Source: Escarpia spicata | Taxonomy: Eukaryota; Annelida; Polychaeta; Sabellida; Siboglinidae | Assembly (NCBI GenBank): GCA_963995525.1 | Contig: OZ023209.1 | Location: 32,670,199 to 32,734,198 of the forward strand | Reading direction: 5' to 3' | Length of the DNA stretch: 64,000 bases | Shown: piece after piece, positions 1 through 13,700 of the stretch | Layout: every line of letters begins with the position of its first letter | Numbering within the stretch: position 1 is the stretch's first letter | Notes under the pieces: model-generated | What the model saw: only the letters and a program-made list of their open reading frames with translations | Told to the model about the DNA's origin: nothing | Databases searched by the model: none | Position numbers and translations under genes: made by a program

Positions 1-2516
1 ACCAAGGTCACGGACGATGGTCGATGTCGCTACATATTGACCGCATATGTCGACATGATCAATGAGTATTGGTCTGTGCAAGCTCGATGAACGTATAACA
101 ATTGCTTCCGTTTTGCTCTCGTTGAGAACCAGTCCGTTGTCATAGAGCCACGTTTTAACTTCACTGATGCAAGCCTCCATTCTGATGAGAGCATTTGTAT
201 GCTCAAACGGTGGAAAATCGACGTATAACTGCGTATCATCGGCGTACAGATGGTGTTGTACGTCGTGTCGGTTGAGTACATTCGTTAGAGGCGCAATGTA
301 GGCGTTGAAGAGCACCGGCCCAAGAACCGACCCCTGTGGTACTCCGGATCTCATCACGGTACACCCAGACACTTCTTTCCCGACACGCACGGCTGAGGTA
401 CGACCGTATAGGTATGACGCCAACCACGCATGCGCTTCGCCGCATATGCCATAGCCAAATAGTCTCCGTAGTAAGATATCGTGATTTATTGTGTCGAAGG
501 CTGCTGTTAAATCGAGAAGCACAAGAAGTACTCCACGACGAGCATCAATCGCTTGCGCCACATCACTGTGAATGCGTAAGAGTGCTGTCTCCGCACTGTG
601 GCGTGGTCGGTAGGCACTCTGGTAGACGCCCAGTATGCCATTCTCGTTCAGGAAGCGTTGCAGTTGTCTTGAGACGAAGCGCTCCATTGTCTTCGCCACA
701 AACGAAATGTTCGATATTGGGCGGAAGTTAGATAGCACATTGACATCAGCACCTCGTTTTTTCAGTACAGGCGTTACAATGGCGTGTTTCATCGACTGTG
801 GGACTAAAGCAGTGGAGAGCGACGCATTAATTATGCGTGTAATAACTGGACACAGCACTTTAATGTTCTGTTGAAGGAGTGACGTTGGCAGCGGGTCCAG
901 TTCGCATGACTTGGTAGCAGATGCTAAAATTATGTTCTTCACGTCTGCCGGTGAAGCAGCTTCGAAACATACTAAACGTGCAGCCACATTCGTCACTACG
1001 TCTTCGGTTGACGATTGAGTCATATTGCGGCGCAACGCATCGATCTTCTCGGAGAAACTCTTCTGGAATTTCGCTGCAACAGTAGCTTGTGTAGCGTCCT
1101 CGGGTAGCGGTCGGTCTCCAGCTCGACCAAGTAGTGTGTTTGCGATCTGGTAGATACGTCGGATGTTGCCACCGGCACTTGTCATCTCAGTACGGTAGTA
1201 ATGCGATCGTGCAGTCCTAAGTGATTTTCGGAACGCGTTGCGCAAACCGGTGTATATTTGACGATGTACAATATCAGTCCAGTTTGTCGCCAGTTTCGCT
1301 CAGCACGACGTAATGCCCGCTTCTCGTCAGTTAACTCGCTTGTATGCCACGGTGTCTTCGGCCTAGCCGTGATAGTCCGCGAGATTACTGGGGCATGAGC
1401 GTTAACGATGCTACGTATGCATCCATCGTATCGAGTGAGGATAACTTCAGGATTTTGTTCAGGAACGTTAAGATGCGATGCCGCGAGATCTGCGGTAAAA
1501 CGGCTGCCGTCAATGGCTGAGTACTTGCGGTATTGGACGCGTCGCGTCATACGCTCTGGTTTAGGTTGGCGTAATCCGCATTCAATAACACGGTGATCAG
1601 TGAGAAGAGTTTTTGGCTCAACTGTTGTGGCTATGACGTGATATGTTCCCGACGTGATAACCAGGTCCAGGATGTTGCCGCGCTCATGTGTTGCACTTTG
1701 CACATGTTGTACAAAGCCATGAGTCTCCAGTAAATCAGCCAAGTTCATTGCTTCGGCGCATGTGGAATCACCATATCGTGTGTTGAAATCACCACACACG
1801 ACAGTCTCTGCAGGGTGGGCCGCGGCGATGAGTAAAACCTTCCCAACGTCATCTAGGAAGGAGCGGAAGTTGGACGTTGGCGGTCGGTAGACAATGATCA
1901 CGCGAATGGTGCAACCAATACGGATATTACGCAGAATAACGCAGCAAGTCTCACTAGCATGAGTATCAATGTCAGCACGTGAAACTAGCTGCAATGTCTT
2001 TCGAAATAGTACTCCTACACCACCTCCACGACGGGCCCCATTGCGCGGCTGGTGAACGAACGTGAAATCCTCACCGCACAGTTCGGATCCGACAATGGTT
2101 TCGCCTTCTGCCAGCCAAGTTTCCGTTAAGGCGACGACGTCCAGTTCATGCTCGTCGATGTAGTCGCGCACTAGTAGCGCCTGTTTGCGAATGGATCTTG
2201 CGTTAATCAGGGCGAACTTCGCACAAAGATGAGAGGAGCTTCGCGCAGTGGAAGACCCATTACCCGAGCCCATCGAGGTCAGTGCGATCACGTTGGCACT
2301 GTTAACACCAGTTTGTTTATAAACAGAATTGACCTGACGGCACCATCTGCTGGCCACGTTGGTTATTGGTCTGGACCGTCGTCTTATCCCGGCTGTTGTG
2401 CCCCGCCTCGTTGGTCGCCGACACAAATGCAGTCTCTCAATTGTTTCCGTCCACGGTTGACTAGGCGGCTGCACGCATTTCCGTAGATTCACCAACAATG
2501 TTCTGGACAGCGACAT
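1..2516 (-). pseudogene. CR1/L2-type LINE ORF2 (endonuclease + reverse transcriptase), frameshifted
   Basis: Non-LTR retrotransposon polyprotein read right to left. From 2516 to about 1280 the frame carries an APE-type endonuclease: an NARSIR start, LTETWL, GGGVGVLFRK, a YRPP motif, GDFN, and an LDLVIT segment. From about 1280 to position 1 the reverse transcriptase continues in another frame: a FRPISNISF block, QSAYRPRHSAETALL, LLDLTAAFDTINH (motif A), GVPQGSVLGP (motif B), and the catalytic YADD at 236-247. The two parts are in different frames (ATG codons at 2516 and 1185 fall in different frames), so there is an indel near 1260-1290 and the copy is dead as it stands. The 3' end runs off the left edge. 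The QSAYR/HSAETALL wording suggests the CR1/L2 group; the exact clade is not determined. It lies in an upstream intron or flank of the SLC18B1-like gene, on the opposite strand. Confidence 0.9.
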
Positions 2517-2756
2517 GCTTCAGCAGACACTACCACAAGCAGGCAATGTTCTGGTACGGTGAGCGCAGCTTGGCAGCGCAGACATGTGTAGTTCAAACAG
2601 GTTGATAGTAGCAGCCACGCCCCAGAATAAAGGGCAGTTTTAAAAGTCACTTTAAAACGTGTGATTAAATATATATATACAGTCACAGACCTTCCATGTG
2701 TACGTATTGTATGTTCACGAATTACAATACACTGCAGGAAGATAATCCAGGATTGG

Positions 2757-2970
2757 TTGAGGTGTTGTTTCCGCTTGACCACTGGTTGAGGTGTTGTTTC
2801 CGCTTGACCACTGGTACTCAGTTGAGGTGTGGTTTCCATTTGACCACTGGTACTTGGTTGAGGTGTGGTTTACACTTGACCACTGGTACTTGGTTGAGGT
2901 GTGGTTTACACTTGACCACTGGTACTCAGTAGAGGTGTAGTTTCCACTTGACCACTGGTACTTGGTTATG
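2757..2970. repeat. 36-bp tandem repeat, about 6 units
   Basis: Units of the type ggtgtggtttacacttgacc followed by actggtacttggttga repeat six times. The first unit is a shorter 29-bp variant lacking the tactca/tacttg segment. Because 36 is divisible by 3, the minus strand reads as a 12-residue periodic peptide (YQWSSVNHTSTK type), which is an artefact of the period. The array sits just upstream (in transcript sense) of the minus-strand LINE ORF2 and may be part of its 5' UTR or a separate minisatellite. Confidence 0.85.
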
Positions 2971-2989
2971 GTTACGTTTTTTTCTTGCA

Positions 2990-4647
2990 CTAACCCTAGG
3001 CCTTGTTACCTTGCTGACAGAGTCAGTAAAAAAGTAAAAGGTAAGTTCTTATATAGCGCAGGACTGATGAAAGCGCTTTACACTTTACTCCCTGGCAGAC
3101 CTGTTCAGTAGAACACCATCTCGACTTCTCTGGGAAGCATCCAGTGGTATCGGAAGACTCTTTCATCATCACCTTTAAGTGATTATAATATCATAATATG
3201 GTAAGTTGTCACCTCGATTTCGCTGTTATAACTTGAGTTTTGCCAAACTTGGATACCTCAGTGAGATAGTTCAATCATTCATCATTATCCTAAGCATATT
3301 TACCTTTAAGGGTATTGTGCCTTATGCCCATTTGAGGCATAAATAGCGCCCTGTTTTGTATCAACATACGCTGCTATATTGCTCATTTTATGCGCGCTGT
3401 GCGGTAATGTGTGGCCGCAGCGATGCAGACTAGCACAAACCGGGTCGCTATTTAGGCTTCAAAAGGGTCGGGATTCGACACAAGTGCCGATTAGTGACAT
3501 AGTGCCATCAGCCTGCACGGTTTTTATTCCCACCACCGTCATAAACCAGAAATTCAACATCAGCTACACCAGCATTCTGATTTAATCTGGGCACATACTA
3601 TAATAATAAAATTGAGCGCAAAATACATCTTCGTTCAGCTAACGTTTTCTTTGTCTTTTTTCTCCGAGTTCCACATGTCTCCCAAACGTAGTTACAGTTT
3701 GGGCTCCATGTTATATGAATGTCTACATTTTTAGTATGTTGAAACTCCGCAAAGTGTCACCATTAGAGACACCGGGGATCCCACGTGAATATTCCGCGAT
3801 TGGACAACTGACAAGTGATGTCATTCATGTTGTCCAATGGAGTTAATTCCAAGAGGTAAATTCTAACCGGCCCTGAGCGACGTTAAGATGACTAAACGAT
3901 GTTGTACAAATCTGCCATTTTGCAGGAATATAAGTGACTTTGTGGTGTCATTCCATGCCGCTCGCCGAAGCTGAATCGCGAAAGAAAGAAAAAATGGGCA
4001 CACGCAATAGCTACGAGGTGGCAATTTCAGCATATTTTCGGCGAGGCGGTCCACCTCGCTTGTCATATACCAGAGGAAACACTGCAACATATTTCATTTC
4101 ATCATATGAAAATGCTCATACATATTCATAATACTTACGAATGGAAAATTATTAAACGACCCTGAGAGGTTTATATATTTAATGGGTTTATCTTCCCATA
4201 ATGTGAATGGGTAGCAGTTTTGAATAATGGCATCTTTCGCATTGTGTTTTGGACATTCAGTAATCGTACATGTTTCACACAAAACTTGTCTTGTAATCAA
4301 AATAATCAACAGTCACACAAGATTGTGATCAGTTAACTTAACTGATCAGAAGTGTCTACCAACTGATTGATTTATCAGAACAACACCATTCTAAGCATCA
4401 TGTACCACACAGACACAAGCATGCTTACGTGATTGTAACGGAATGTAACTGGCTTATCTCTCGTTTACCAGCATGCTTATGAAATGGCGTAAGAAAATAA
4501 TAAAAATTATTTATGGAAAGCCACATTGACATACCATGTTAAGCGAAACAGCAGTTAAATGTCCCAGTGAAACAAATTTTTTTTATAAAAAAATATTTTG
4601 AGGTGATCCCTTCTGAAGATTATTGTTGTTTTTTGCTCTGGTTGAAG
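2990..4647. other. Non-coding stretch before the first visible SLC18B1 exon
   Basis: No supported exon was found. Around 3036-3085 a cttatatagcgc/gaaagcgctttaca segment looks like the 3' tail of a CR1-like element or a SINE using it. At 3228-3480 there is a copy of a dispersed repeat sharing ttataacttgagttttgcc with 19526-19545 and, inverted, with about 24250-24275. A perfect 23-nt palindrome lies at 4326-4348. The upstream transporter exons (TM1-TM4) are not here and must lie left of the window. Confidence 0.5.
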
Positions 4648-4716
4648 GGTACACTGGAACTGTTCAGTGGACTAGGGATGATGGCTGGACCACCACTGGG
4701 AGGGCTACTCTACCAG
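4648..4716 (+). CDS. SLC18B1: SLC18B1 visible exon 1 (TM5, motif C)
   Basis: 23 codons, phase 0 at both ends, acceptor ttgaag and donor gtgggt. It encodes FSGLGMMAGPPLGGLLYQ, the MFS antiporter signature. Confidence 0.9.
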
Positions 4717-7700
4717 GTGGGTGCACCGGGGGCCCAAGGTCCCCATCCTGCTTGGACCCCCGGGTTAACTTAGAAAAACAACTAGAAATGTATGAACCAC
4801 CCCAAAGGGCTTGTTAATTTTGTATAGACGTATCTTAGGGTAGTTCCACTGTTCACAAGAAATCTACATTTGATTGAATCATTCTAAGGGCACCTCTGGG
4901 CCCCCCAAAATGCAAAATTTGTCTGTTCCCTTACTTCTGTGGCAGAACCTGGCCAGCTGCCAGTTGTGTATTTCACAACCTCTTTCTGTGTTGAACAGAA
5001 TGAATGCCTCAGTGTGGACTGTGACTAATGTGATTAGCTTTAACCCATTAGACTCCGGCCAGTTAACCCATGCTGCTGCTACAGATTTCACCATTTCTGA
5101 GTGCCTGCAGGTTTTAAGCTGCAAGATTAAAACATATTTAGCCAAAATTATAAGGAATATTATTCAGATGTTTTACTGTACAATGTACATGTTCCAGCTA
5201 TTGCTTCACTCCAATCCAGTCAGTATTATGTTATTAATTGCTACTGTTTTAAAGTAAAAATGCATAAAGTGTTATCATAGTTCATCTCTTTCTTCTTTCC
5301 ACTCTGGGGAGGGTGGTAGGGACAAAATGAGAACAGAAAATGTGTGCACATTTTCTTGAACAACCTTTAACTGTGCTACACTCGAGATTGGAGCTCACCA
5401 ACCCTCTTGCAAGGTTTCTACAACCACTGGAAATCGGCCTAAATAGCAGAGTATTGGGATCAAATTCAACCGTATCTTTAATAACACATTACCTTCTACA
5501 GCTGTATATACAGTCTTCACGAAACGGTCTACTCAAATATTTTATTTCCAAGTGTATCTTCACAGGCATGCATATAGTCAGTACTAAACATCTAAACATT
5601 TTTACTTTCATCATACCCCTTAATGATATGTAACTAGGATTCACCAAAAAACATTTAATTAATAATTACAAAATCACAATATAGTCCAAAGGACTTAAGG
5701 CCTCTTGGCTCATTTTTAATAAACTAATGTTCATTCTTCTGTGTACAATACTATCATTTACTATTTTGAATAATATGTAATGAAATACGAGTAATTAAAA
5801 TCTGTCCTTGCATTGGCCAAGGATTACATGTTCATTTCGTTGACAATGCCTTTATATTTTGCACGGTGAGAATTACCCAGGTAACACATGATAGAAGTAA
5901 TGGTCATCACATCATGAGACATTAATCCATTTCACTTTTGCAGATTGGTGGGTTCCGTCTGCCGTTTATATCCAGCGGTGCAGCTCTTATGGCAGTTGGG
6001 TGTTTGGCGTGGACCCTGCTTCCACCACAGTCAGGTTGGTTTAGAGTTCTCTGAGCTGTGGGCATAAGGCAGTAATTGTAGTAATGTGTGTATGTGTAAT
6101 TATGTGATTCTGCATATTTCTGTTGCAATCTGTTAGTATTACATGTAGTATTGTTTTGAATTTAAATTTATACTTTTATTATGATACGTTTCAAATTATT
6201 TTCCTTCTGTTTCAATGCTTCATGTGTAAATAGAAGTTCAGTACTATGATACATAGACACCAACTATTAATATATCAGAATTAATTTTTTCTGCTTACAT
6301 AATTGGGCTGGCAGTGTACATCACATTAATAATCAACTTTGTTAAGAGGAACTAAAAGTATAACATTTATAAAATAATTATTATAATGATGTTTACAAAT
6401 AGGTAAGAGTTGTATGTGTAAATTATTTATTTTATGACGCTGTCTAACGCGATGTGTTTGTTTGCTCCCACAGAGAACCCTAGACCTGTGGGCAAGTCAT
6501 TCTGGTCATTCGCCAGGATTCCCACAGTCTTACTACTCGGCCTTCTTCTCATCGTCTTTTCCTTCTCAATCGGTTTCACAGACATCGCTCTTGCCGTCCA
6601 CGTCCAGAGAAACGTGAGATAGTGATAACCAATCTTTTATAAAGTGCATTTCCATTGTAAGCACTTTACGTAACAAGAATGGATTAAAAAATGATGAAAA
6701 AATAGATAGATTTATAAAAAAAAATTTTTTTTTTATAATGAACCTAATTAAATTTATGTAATGAAAAAATTGAAATAAACACCTTATCTAAATAAAATAC
6801 ACTACAAGAACTGGCGAAAATAGCGTGGAAAGTAGAAGAGGGTGGCAGACGAAGGAGAGGAAGACCAAGGCTAAGATGGAACGACAGCATAAAACGAGAC
6901 CTGGGGAGGGCTGGCGTGAACAGCCATAAATGGATGGCAATTGCGGATGAGAGAGAGAGGTGAAAAGAACTGACAAGAAAAGTAGAAGAAGCTACCAAGT
7001 GGCGTGGACCCCACCCCGCAAGGGAGCAAGGGGAAGAAGAAGATAAGAATAGTGCTATGGAAGCTTCAGGTAGCGGAAGTTCAAAATAATGTATATTTAC
7101 TGGTACTGCTCATGGAGAATAAGTTGATTTGGAGTCGTAGCTGATCATGTAAAGCAATACTTTCCCACCTAGCTACGTGTGAAAACACAGCTCAGTGGTA
7201 ATTCAATGTTGATTATATAACGAGGAAACATGTTTGTTTGCAGTACCATCTGTCGCCAGTTCTACTCGGAGTGGTGTTTCTTGCGGCTACTGGTGTCTAT
7301 GGCTTCTCTGCACCAGCCTGGGGATTTGTTGCTGACAAAAAGGTACAGCTGTTGGCTTCTTATTCCAATTCTTTTCTTACAATCGAGCAAGTTTAAATAA
7401 AAATCAACCATCACAGGCCTGTAATTTCCAAAAGTCAGCCAACTAACTTAGCCCTCAATTCTTCCAAACTCAATGTGTGCTATTGAAAAGTTTCCCAGTT
7501 TATGTGATTATGACGTCACGCCAGCTTTGAAAACAGCGCAGTCGGTGTAGCTTATACACTGCAGTAATAGTGAGTCTGGTCTGGTCTGGTCAGGTCTGGT
7601 TTGGTGAGGTCTGGTCTGCGGAAAAGTGCCAGTGTATCCTGGCCTTTAGACAAACAAATGTATTGTTATTGGTTATGTCGGCATGACTGTATCTGCCTTG

Positions 7701-10700
7701 TACTATGTGGAATCAGTTGCATTGCTGTTGAATAGGGTGAATGGTAACAACCCCTTTGAATGTTTGTTGCAGCCACATTGGGGCCCAGCGATGGTGGCTA
7801 TAGGCAGTTGCATCAGTAGTGCCGGATTATTATTGATGGGTCCTGCACCCTTTCTATACATACCTATGTAAGTACCCACCTTATTACTGATGGGTCCTGC
7901 ACCCTTCCTACATACGCCCATGCAAGTACCCACCTTATTACTGATGGGTCCTGCACCCTTCCTACACATACCCATGTAAGTACCCACCTTATTACTGATG
8001 GGTCCTGCACCCTTCCTACATATGCCCCTGCAAGTACCTACCCTATTACTCATTGGTCCTTCACCCTTCCTACATATACCCATGTAAACACCCACCTTAT
8101 TACTGATGGGTCCTGCACCCTTCCTACATATACCCATGTAAGTACCCACCTTATTACTGATGGGTCCTGCACCCTTCCTACATATACCCATGTAAGTACC
8201 CACCTTATTACTGATGGGTCCTGCACCCATAAGCGGTTGTTCACAATTTTCGACATTTGCCTATTCATACACAGCGTATTCTCAGACCCCCTTCTCAGAC
8301 CCACTCCGTCCCCTGAATTAATACTTCAAAATGTAAAAATATTTCCTAATTGACAGTTATATGTAGGTATATAACAGTGTTTTGATGTGGTACATGCAAA
8401 GGACATATGATGACAACCATCATAATAATGTTGGCTAACATTTATTTTAAATTACTACGGTTATGCAAATCATATGTGACCAACATTTTTATCAATAGTA
8501 CAACAATTAGTACTTGACCCCCTTTTGTACGCTAAACACTGACATTTGTTAACACCACCTAATTTGTACTTATGGTTATCTCATTTCTTTCTGAGAGGAA
8601 CTGTACAATGTCTACCTACAACTGTCACCCATGGTGATCGCCATTTCACTGTTTGCTCAGCCGTTCTGTGGAACAATTTACCACCTTCAGTCAGAGCAGC
8701 AACATCACTAGACATGTTTAAAACACTTAAAACCTCACCTGTTTAAACAAGCAGTTTAATTACTCACCAACGAGGACTTTTTATGCTATCGTATATGTTA
8801 TTATATTAGAAGTTTTTTTTAGCATATTTATGGTCATTGTTTTAGAGTCACTTATATGAACGAATATATTTAAAGTAGTTTTTTAAATATCTTAGTAGAT
8901 TTGTTTTACATGTTTAACTTGTCAGCATTTCTTTTATGTAAAATACTATTATAAATGTATGTAAAGCACCCGAGAGCAATTTCGATTGATCGGGCACTAT
9001 ATAAATACTTTTGCTATTATTATTTTATTCGGCATTCTGTGTTGCAGTCAACCCCTGTGGCTGTTGAACATCAGCCAGGCACTCATGGGGCTGGGCATAG
9101 GCAGCTGTGTCATCTGCTTCCAGGAGTTCTTCATCACCGCTACGTGGGTATAGGACCTGTCATGCCAGCATATTCATTCTGTCACACTGGTCCATTCAGG
9201 CTGCCACTCTGGTCCATTCAGTATGTCATACTGGTCCATTAAGTCTGTCACACTGGTCTATTCAGTATGTCACACACCGGTCCATTCAGTCTGTCACACC
9301 AGTCCATTCAGTGTATCACACCAGTCCATTCAGTCTGCCACACTGGTCCTCTCAATCTGTCACACTGGTCCATTCAGTCTATCACACCGGTCCATTCAGT
9401 CTGCCACGCCTGTCCATTAAATCTGTCATGCCGTTCCATTCAGTATGTCATGCTGGTCTATTCAGTATGTCATGTCAGTCCATTCAGTCTGTCACACCAA
9501 CCCATTCAGTCTGTCACGTCGGTCCATTCATTCTGTCTTGCTGGTCCATTTAGTCTGTCACACTGGCCCATTCAGTCTGTCACACTGGCCCATTCAATCT
9601 GTCACCCCGGCCCATTCAGTCTGCCACACCAGTCCATTCAGTCTGTCACACCAGTCCATTCAGTCTGTCACACCAGTCCATTCAGTCTGTCACACCGGTC
9701 CATTCAGTCAGTCACGCTGGTCTGTTCAGTCTGCCACACTGTTCCTTTCAGTCTGTCGTGTTGTGGTGACATGTGACTTTGTTGACAGGAGACACGGCTA
9801 CCCAGACACTCTCGACACCTACGGCATGGTGTCTGGTGTCTTCAACTTCTTCTTCTCTCTAGGGTGAGTCACTTACTATCTGTATATTAATACACTAACT
9901 TTGGATCACAGTGGTCTCCCCAGCATTTGTGACAGGGATGGAGGGAATAAGTATGTATGATTCCAATCAAAGGAAGTACTATATGTGCAGGGTACAAGTA
10001 CTCTGAAGATGTCCCCCTACAAAAATAATATGTATGACGTAGCACATCTTGTTTTATATGTCATTTTAATCATTTGAAATTCAAGCAATCGAGCAAGTTG
10101 AGGCAGTCTAGCATGAAAGTCTCAGGCTATGCACATGGTTCAACAGCATGTGGCTGTCCTGGTTAACTTAGTCTCAGAATTTCACATTGACTCTTCTCAG
10201 TTTCTGCATCCAGATCTGGCAAGCTGTTTCAAAGTGAAAGTTGTTTGGATCAGGCTCCTCGACTTATTTCTTTGTTTAGTTTGTGCAGCATCATTTAATT
10301 AAAAACACAGACTGTGGTTGTTTTTACTGGAGAATATCACTAAAGTTCTTACATCACCTCAAGACCTCATCTATAATATTATATCTATTCTAACATATTG
10401 ACGGTTTAAATGTCTTTTAAATTAAATCACAGTTTCAATTTAGAAACGAGTGTAATTTCGTTAAAACCACTGAAACAGTTGACAGTGTTCTTTGGATCGA
10501 ATAACTTGCAAAAGTATGGATTTGCTGTATTAATTTACAAATTTCTCTGATAATATCAAAATTAAATAACACACTTGCACAAATGAGGGTGCACTAAGAC
10601 TAGAGAGGTTTGTTTTTATATAAAATGGGATTGATGAAAAGTCAGATTAAAAATTTTTGGGAAAAATTACTCCTGCAGTGAAAGTCGTTATTGAAAAATG

Positions 10701-13700
10701 GCAGTGAAAACTTGTTTCTTTTGTATCATGGTTTTTGCTGTGTTGTTAATTATCCTCTGTCACTTGCAGTCTCTTCCTCGGCCCAATTGTTGGTGGATAC
10801 CTCAATGATAGTTTAGACTTTGAGTGGGCAGCTGCAATCATCAGTTTCACGGGAATGTTTGCTGTGAGTATTCACTGTTTCTCATTTTCCCTTAGCTGTT
10901 CTAAATGATGAGTTTTGTAAGGTGTATATCGGCAGACTGAAGCATGATGACCACAACCTCAATAAGTGACTATCAGACACTTGTTCCTTACGCCCTAAGG
11001 TAACTTAATAAGTTACTGTTCCAGGGGTTAAGACAAGTCGTTACAAAAACTTGTGTGTTTTCTAACACTGTCAAAATGCCTAACAGAGAAGTCACAAAAA
11101 ATTGAACACTTTCATTTTCTAAACTTCTTAGCTTTGCCAGTCAGTTATTAAAATGAATATCCATTTTTTAGGGATGAAACATGGTCTAATCTGTCAGAAA
11201 AGACAACTTTAGCAAGTTTCTTCAAGATTTGCCTCTTCTATAGCTATTTTGTAGACCTAAAAATTGGGGTATTTTGGTATAAACCTTTGACGACAGCATT
11301 TCAAAGCTAAAAACAAAACTTACAGGAATATCTGAAGGCCTTCTTTTATTTTTTTGTATTGAATATATACCTCAAGGTACATTTATATGAAGACACTAAC
11401 TGTCTACTCCCACCCATTGCTGAGTTATTGAGGTGAGAATCTGGCATTGTTTTTCAAAAGACAATAGTTTTGGGCGGTAGGTATACCAGAGTACCTCTGA
11501 AAAAAAGGAAATTAGCTAAATTAACATAACAAAATAACTTTCTGCCACAGAACCATTCCTCGGTTGATTTAAAAAAAAATGTAATAAACATAAGTCATAG
11601 AGAATTGATTTGGGGAAAACTGAAAACAATTCTGTCCCTTTATGTTGTGCCTGTCACACCCTATTTAAAAAAAGTAAAGAAAAAATATGCTATACAGTGC
11701 TTGACCCATTTGGAGTTCACAGATACAAAATCATTAATCAGTGATTTGCAGTTAATGAGTAGCAAAGCATTAATCAATTCCGTCCCACAAAACGTTGTTT
11801 CTGTCACACTGTGAATGGTGGACATTTTCTTTGTTACCATGGAAACGAGGGTCTGGGTGAAAAAAGTTCAATACATTGGCAGTAGCTTGTGTCAACAGAC
11901 AGCATTAAGCCACTAGACCCCTGTTAAACTGGACAGTTGCCTGTAGGTTTTAAATTGTGTCAAACAGTGAGTCTACCTTTTGCTCTCAGATAATCTGTCC
12001 TCTTAGTTTTACACATGAAGACATAATCTGGCATAACTTGATAAGTCTTTGTAGCAGCACATTTGTACTTCCAGTGTATCATTGCAACATAACATACATA
12101 TTACATACTGTGTGCCACATTTGAATGTTGTGCATGTAATATTTCCATGCAATCCACTTGCATATATAATGTAAAACTTTAACAGCCATTTTCTTCATTT
12201 TCACTTTTTGATCCCTGCCATGTTCAATGCTCCATAACTTTGCCAATTTTTGTAGCAGTCATATTTTTTGAAACCGTGTAAAGCACCCTACCAAATCTTT
12301 ACAAGGATGTAAGAAAACAATGTTACAATTTTTCTGACTTATCACTCATTTGGTCAGCCGTCGGGTCCTCAAGGAGTGCCATGCTCAGCTGGGTGCAGTG
12401 TTCAGCATCCTTTTCAACTGGTCTCTGAAGCAGCATCGCATCCCCCCGGCCTGGAAATCGTCAGTTATATGTCCTGTCCCCAAAAAACCTGTGCCATCTG
12501 TTCTCAACGACTACCGCCCAGTGGCGCTTACCTCAATCGTCATGAAATGCTTTGAGCGACTCGTACTTCGTCCCCTCCTGGAGCATGTTGGGGATCAACT
12601 GGATCCCCTCCAATTTGCGTATAAACACAATCGAGGTGTGGATGATGCAGTCCTCACTCTATGTCATAATGTGTACACACACCTGGAAAAGCCCAAGTCG
12701 TTTGCCAGGATAGTCTTTATTGACTTTTCGTCGGCTTTCAACACCATCCAGCCACACATCATGATGAGTAAACTTGTCAATATGCATGTGAACCCACACA
12801 TCATCTTGTGGGTAAACCAGTTTCTTACTGAGCGTACGCAAGTAGTGCGCTATAATGGTGCTGTTTCGAGCTCACTCTTCACTTTCACTGGTGCCCCCCA
12901 GGGCTCTGTGATCTCCCCTGTTCTGTTCACACTTTACACAGACGACTGTCGTAGCAGCCAGGAGAGCGTCAATTTCATTAAATACAGCAATGACACAGCT
13001 ATCGTCGACCTATCCGGCTCTGATCAAGTGTGTGCGTGCGCTGTAGCTGATTTCACATTGTGGTGCGACAATCATTTCCTAGACCTGAACGTTCGTAAAA
13101 CTGAAGAACTCATAATAGATTTTAGGAAAAATCCTACTTCTCCCAAGAGACTATTCATTAACCGAGAGTGTGTAAGGAGAGTAGATGAATACAAGTATCT
13201 CGGCACTATCATAGATGCAAAGCTCACATTTGGTGAAAATACAGCGATAATTAACAGAAAGTGCCAGCAAAAGCTGTATTTCTTACGCAAGCTCAGGTCA
13301 CTCAGTGTCAGCACATATGTTCTACAAACCTTCTACAGATGCTACATAGAAAGCTCTATTACATTTGGGTTTCTTGTGTGGTACGGCGGCCTGAGTATCG
13401 TGCATCGCAACACTCTGGCACGAACAGTCAGGGTTAGTGGCAAGGTGGTGGGAAAAAAGCAGACCAGTCTAGAGGATTTATACAGGCAACGGGCAGAGAG
13501 AAAGGGAAGGAATGTCTCCTCAGACCCCGAACATCCCCTGTTTCCATGCTATAAACTACTTCCTTCTGGCCGTCGCTTTCAACTCCCTCACGGCAAACTG
13601 AACCGCACTCGAAACTCTTTTGTCCCCTCGTCAATAAGACTAATGAATGAGTAACTGACCTTCGTTCCCCTCCATCTCTGCCAGTCTGACACTGAGTGAG

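Noticed and set aside
7703..8304. 175-codon minus-strand frame (MGAGPISNKVGTYMG repeats)
   Set aside because: Antisense reading of the 54-bp array; the unit is a multiple of three, so it stays open by arithmetic.
9107..9867. Four overlapping open frames of 65-169 codons
   Set aside because: All arise from the 22-bp minisatellite, whose period makes each frame encode the same cycle; the true coding is exons 6 and 7.
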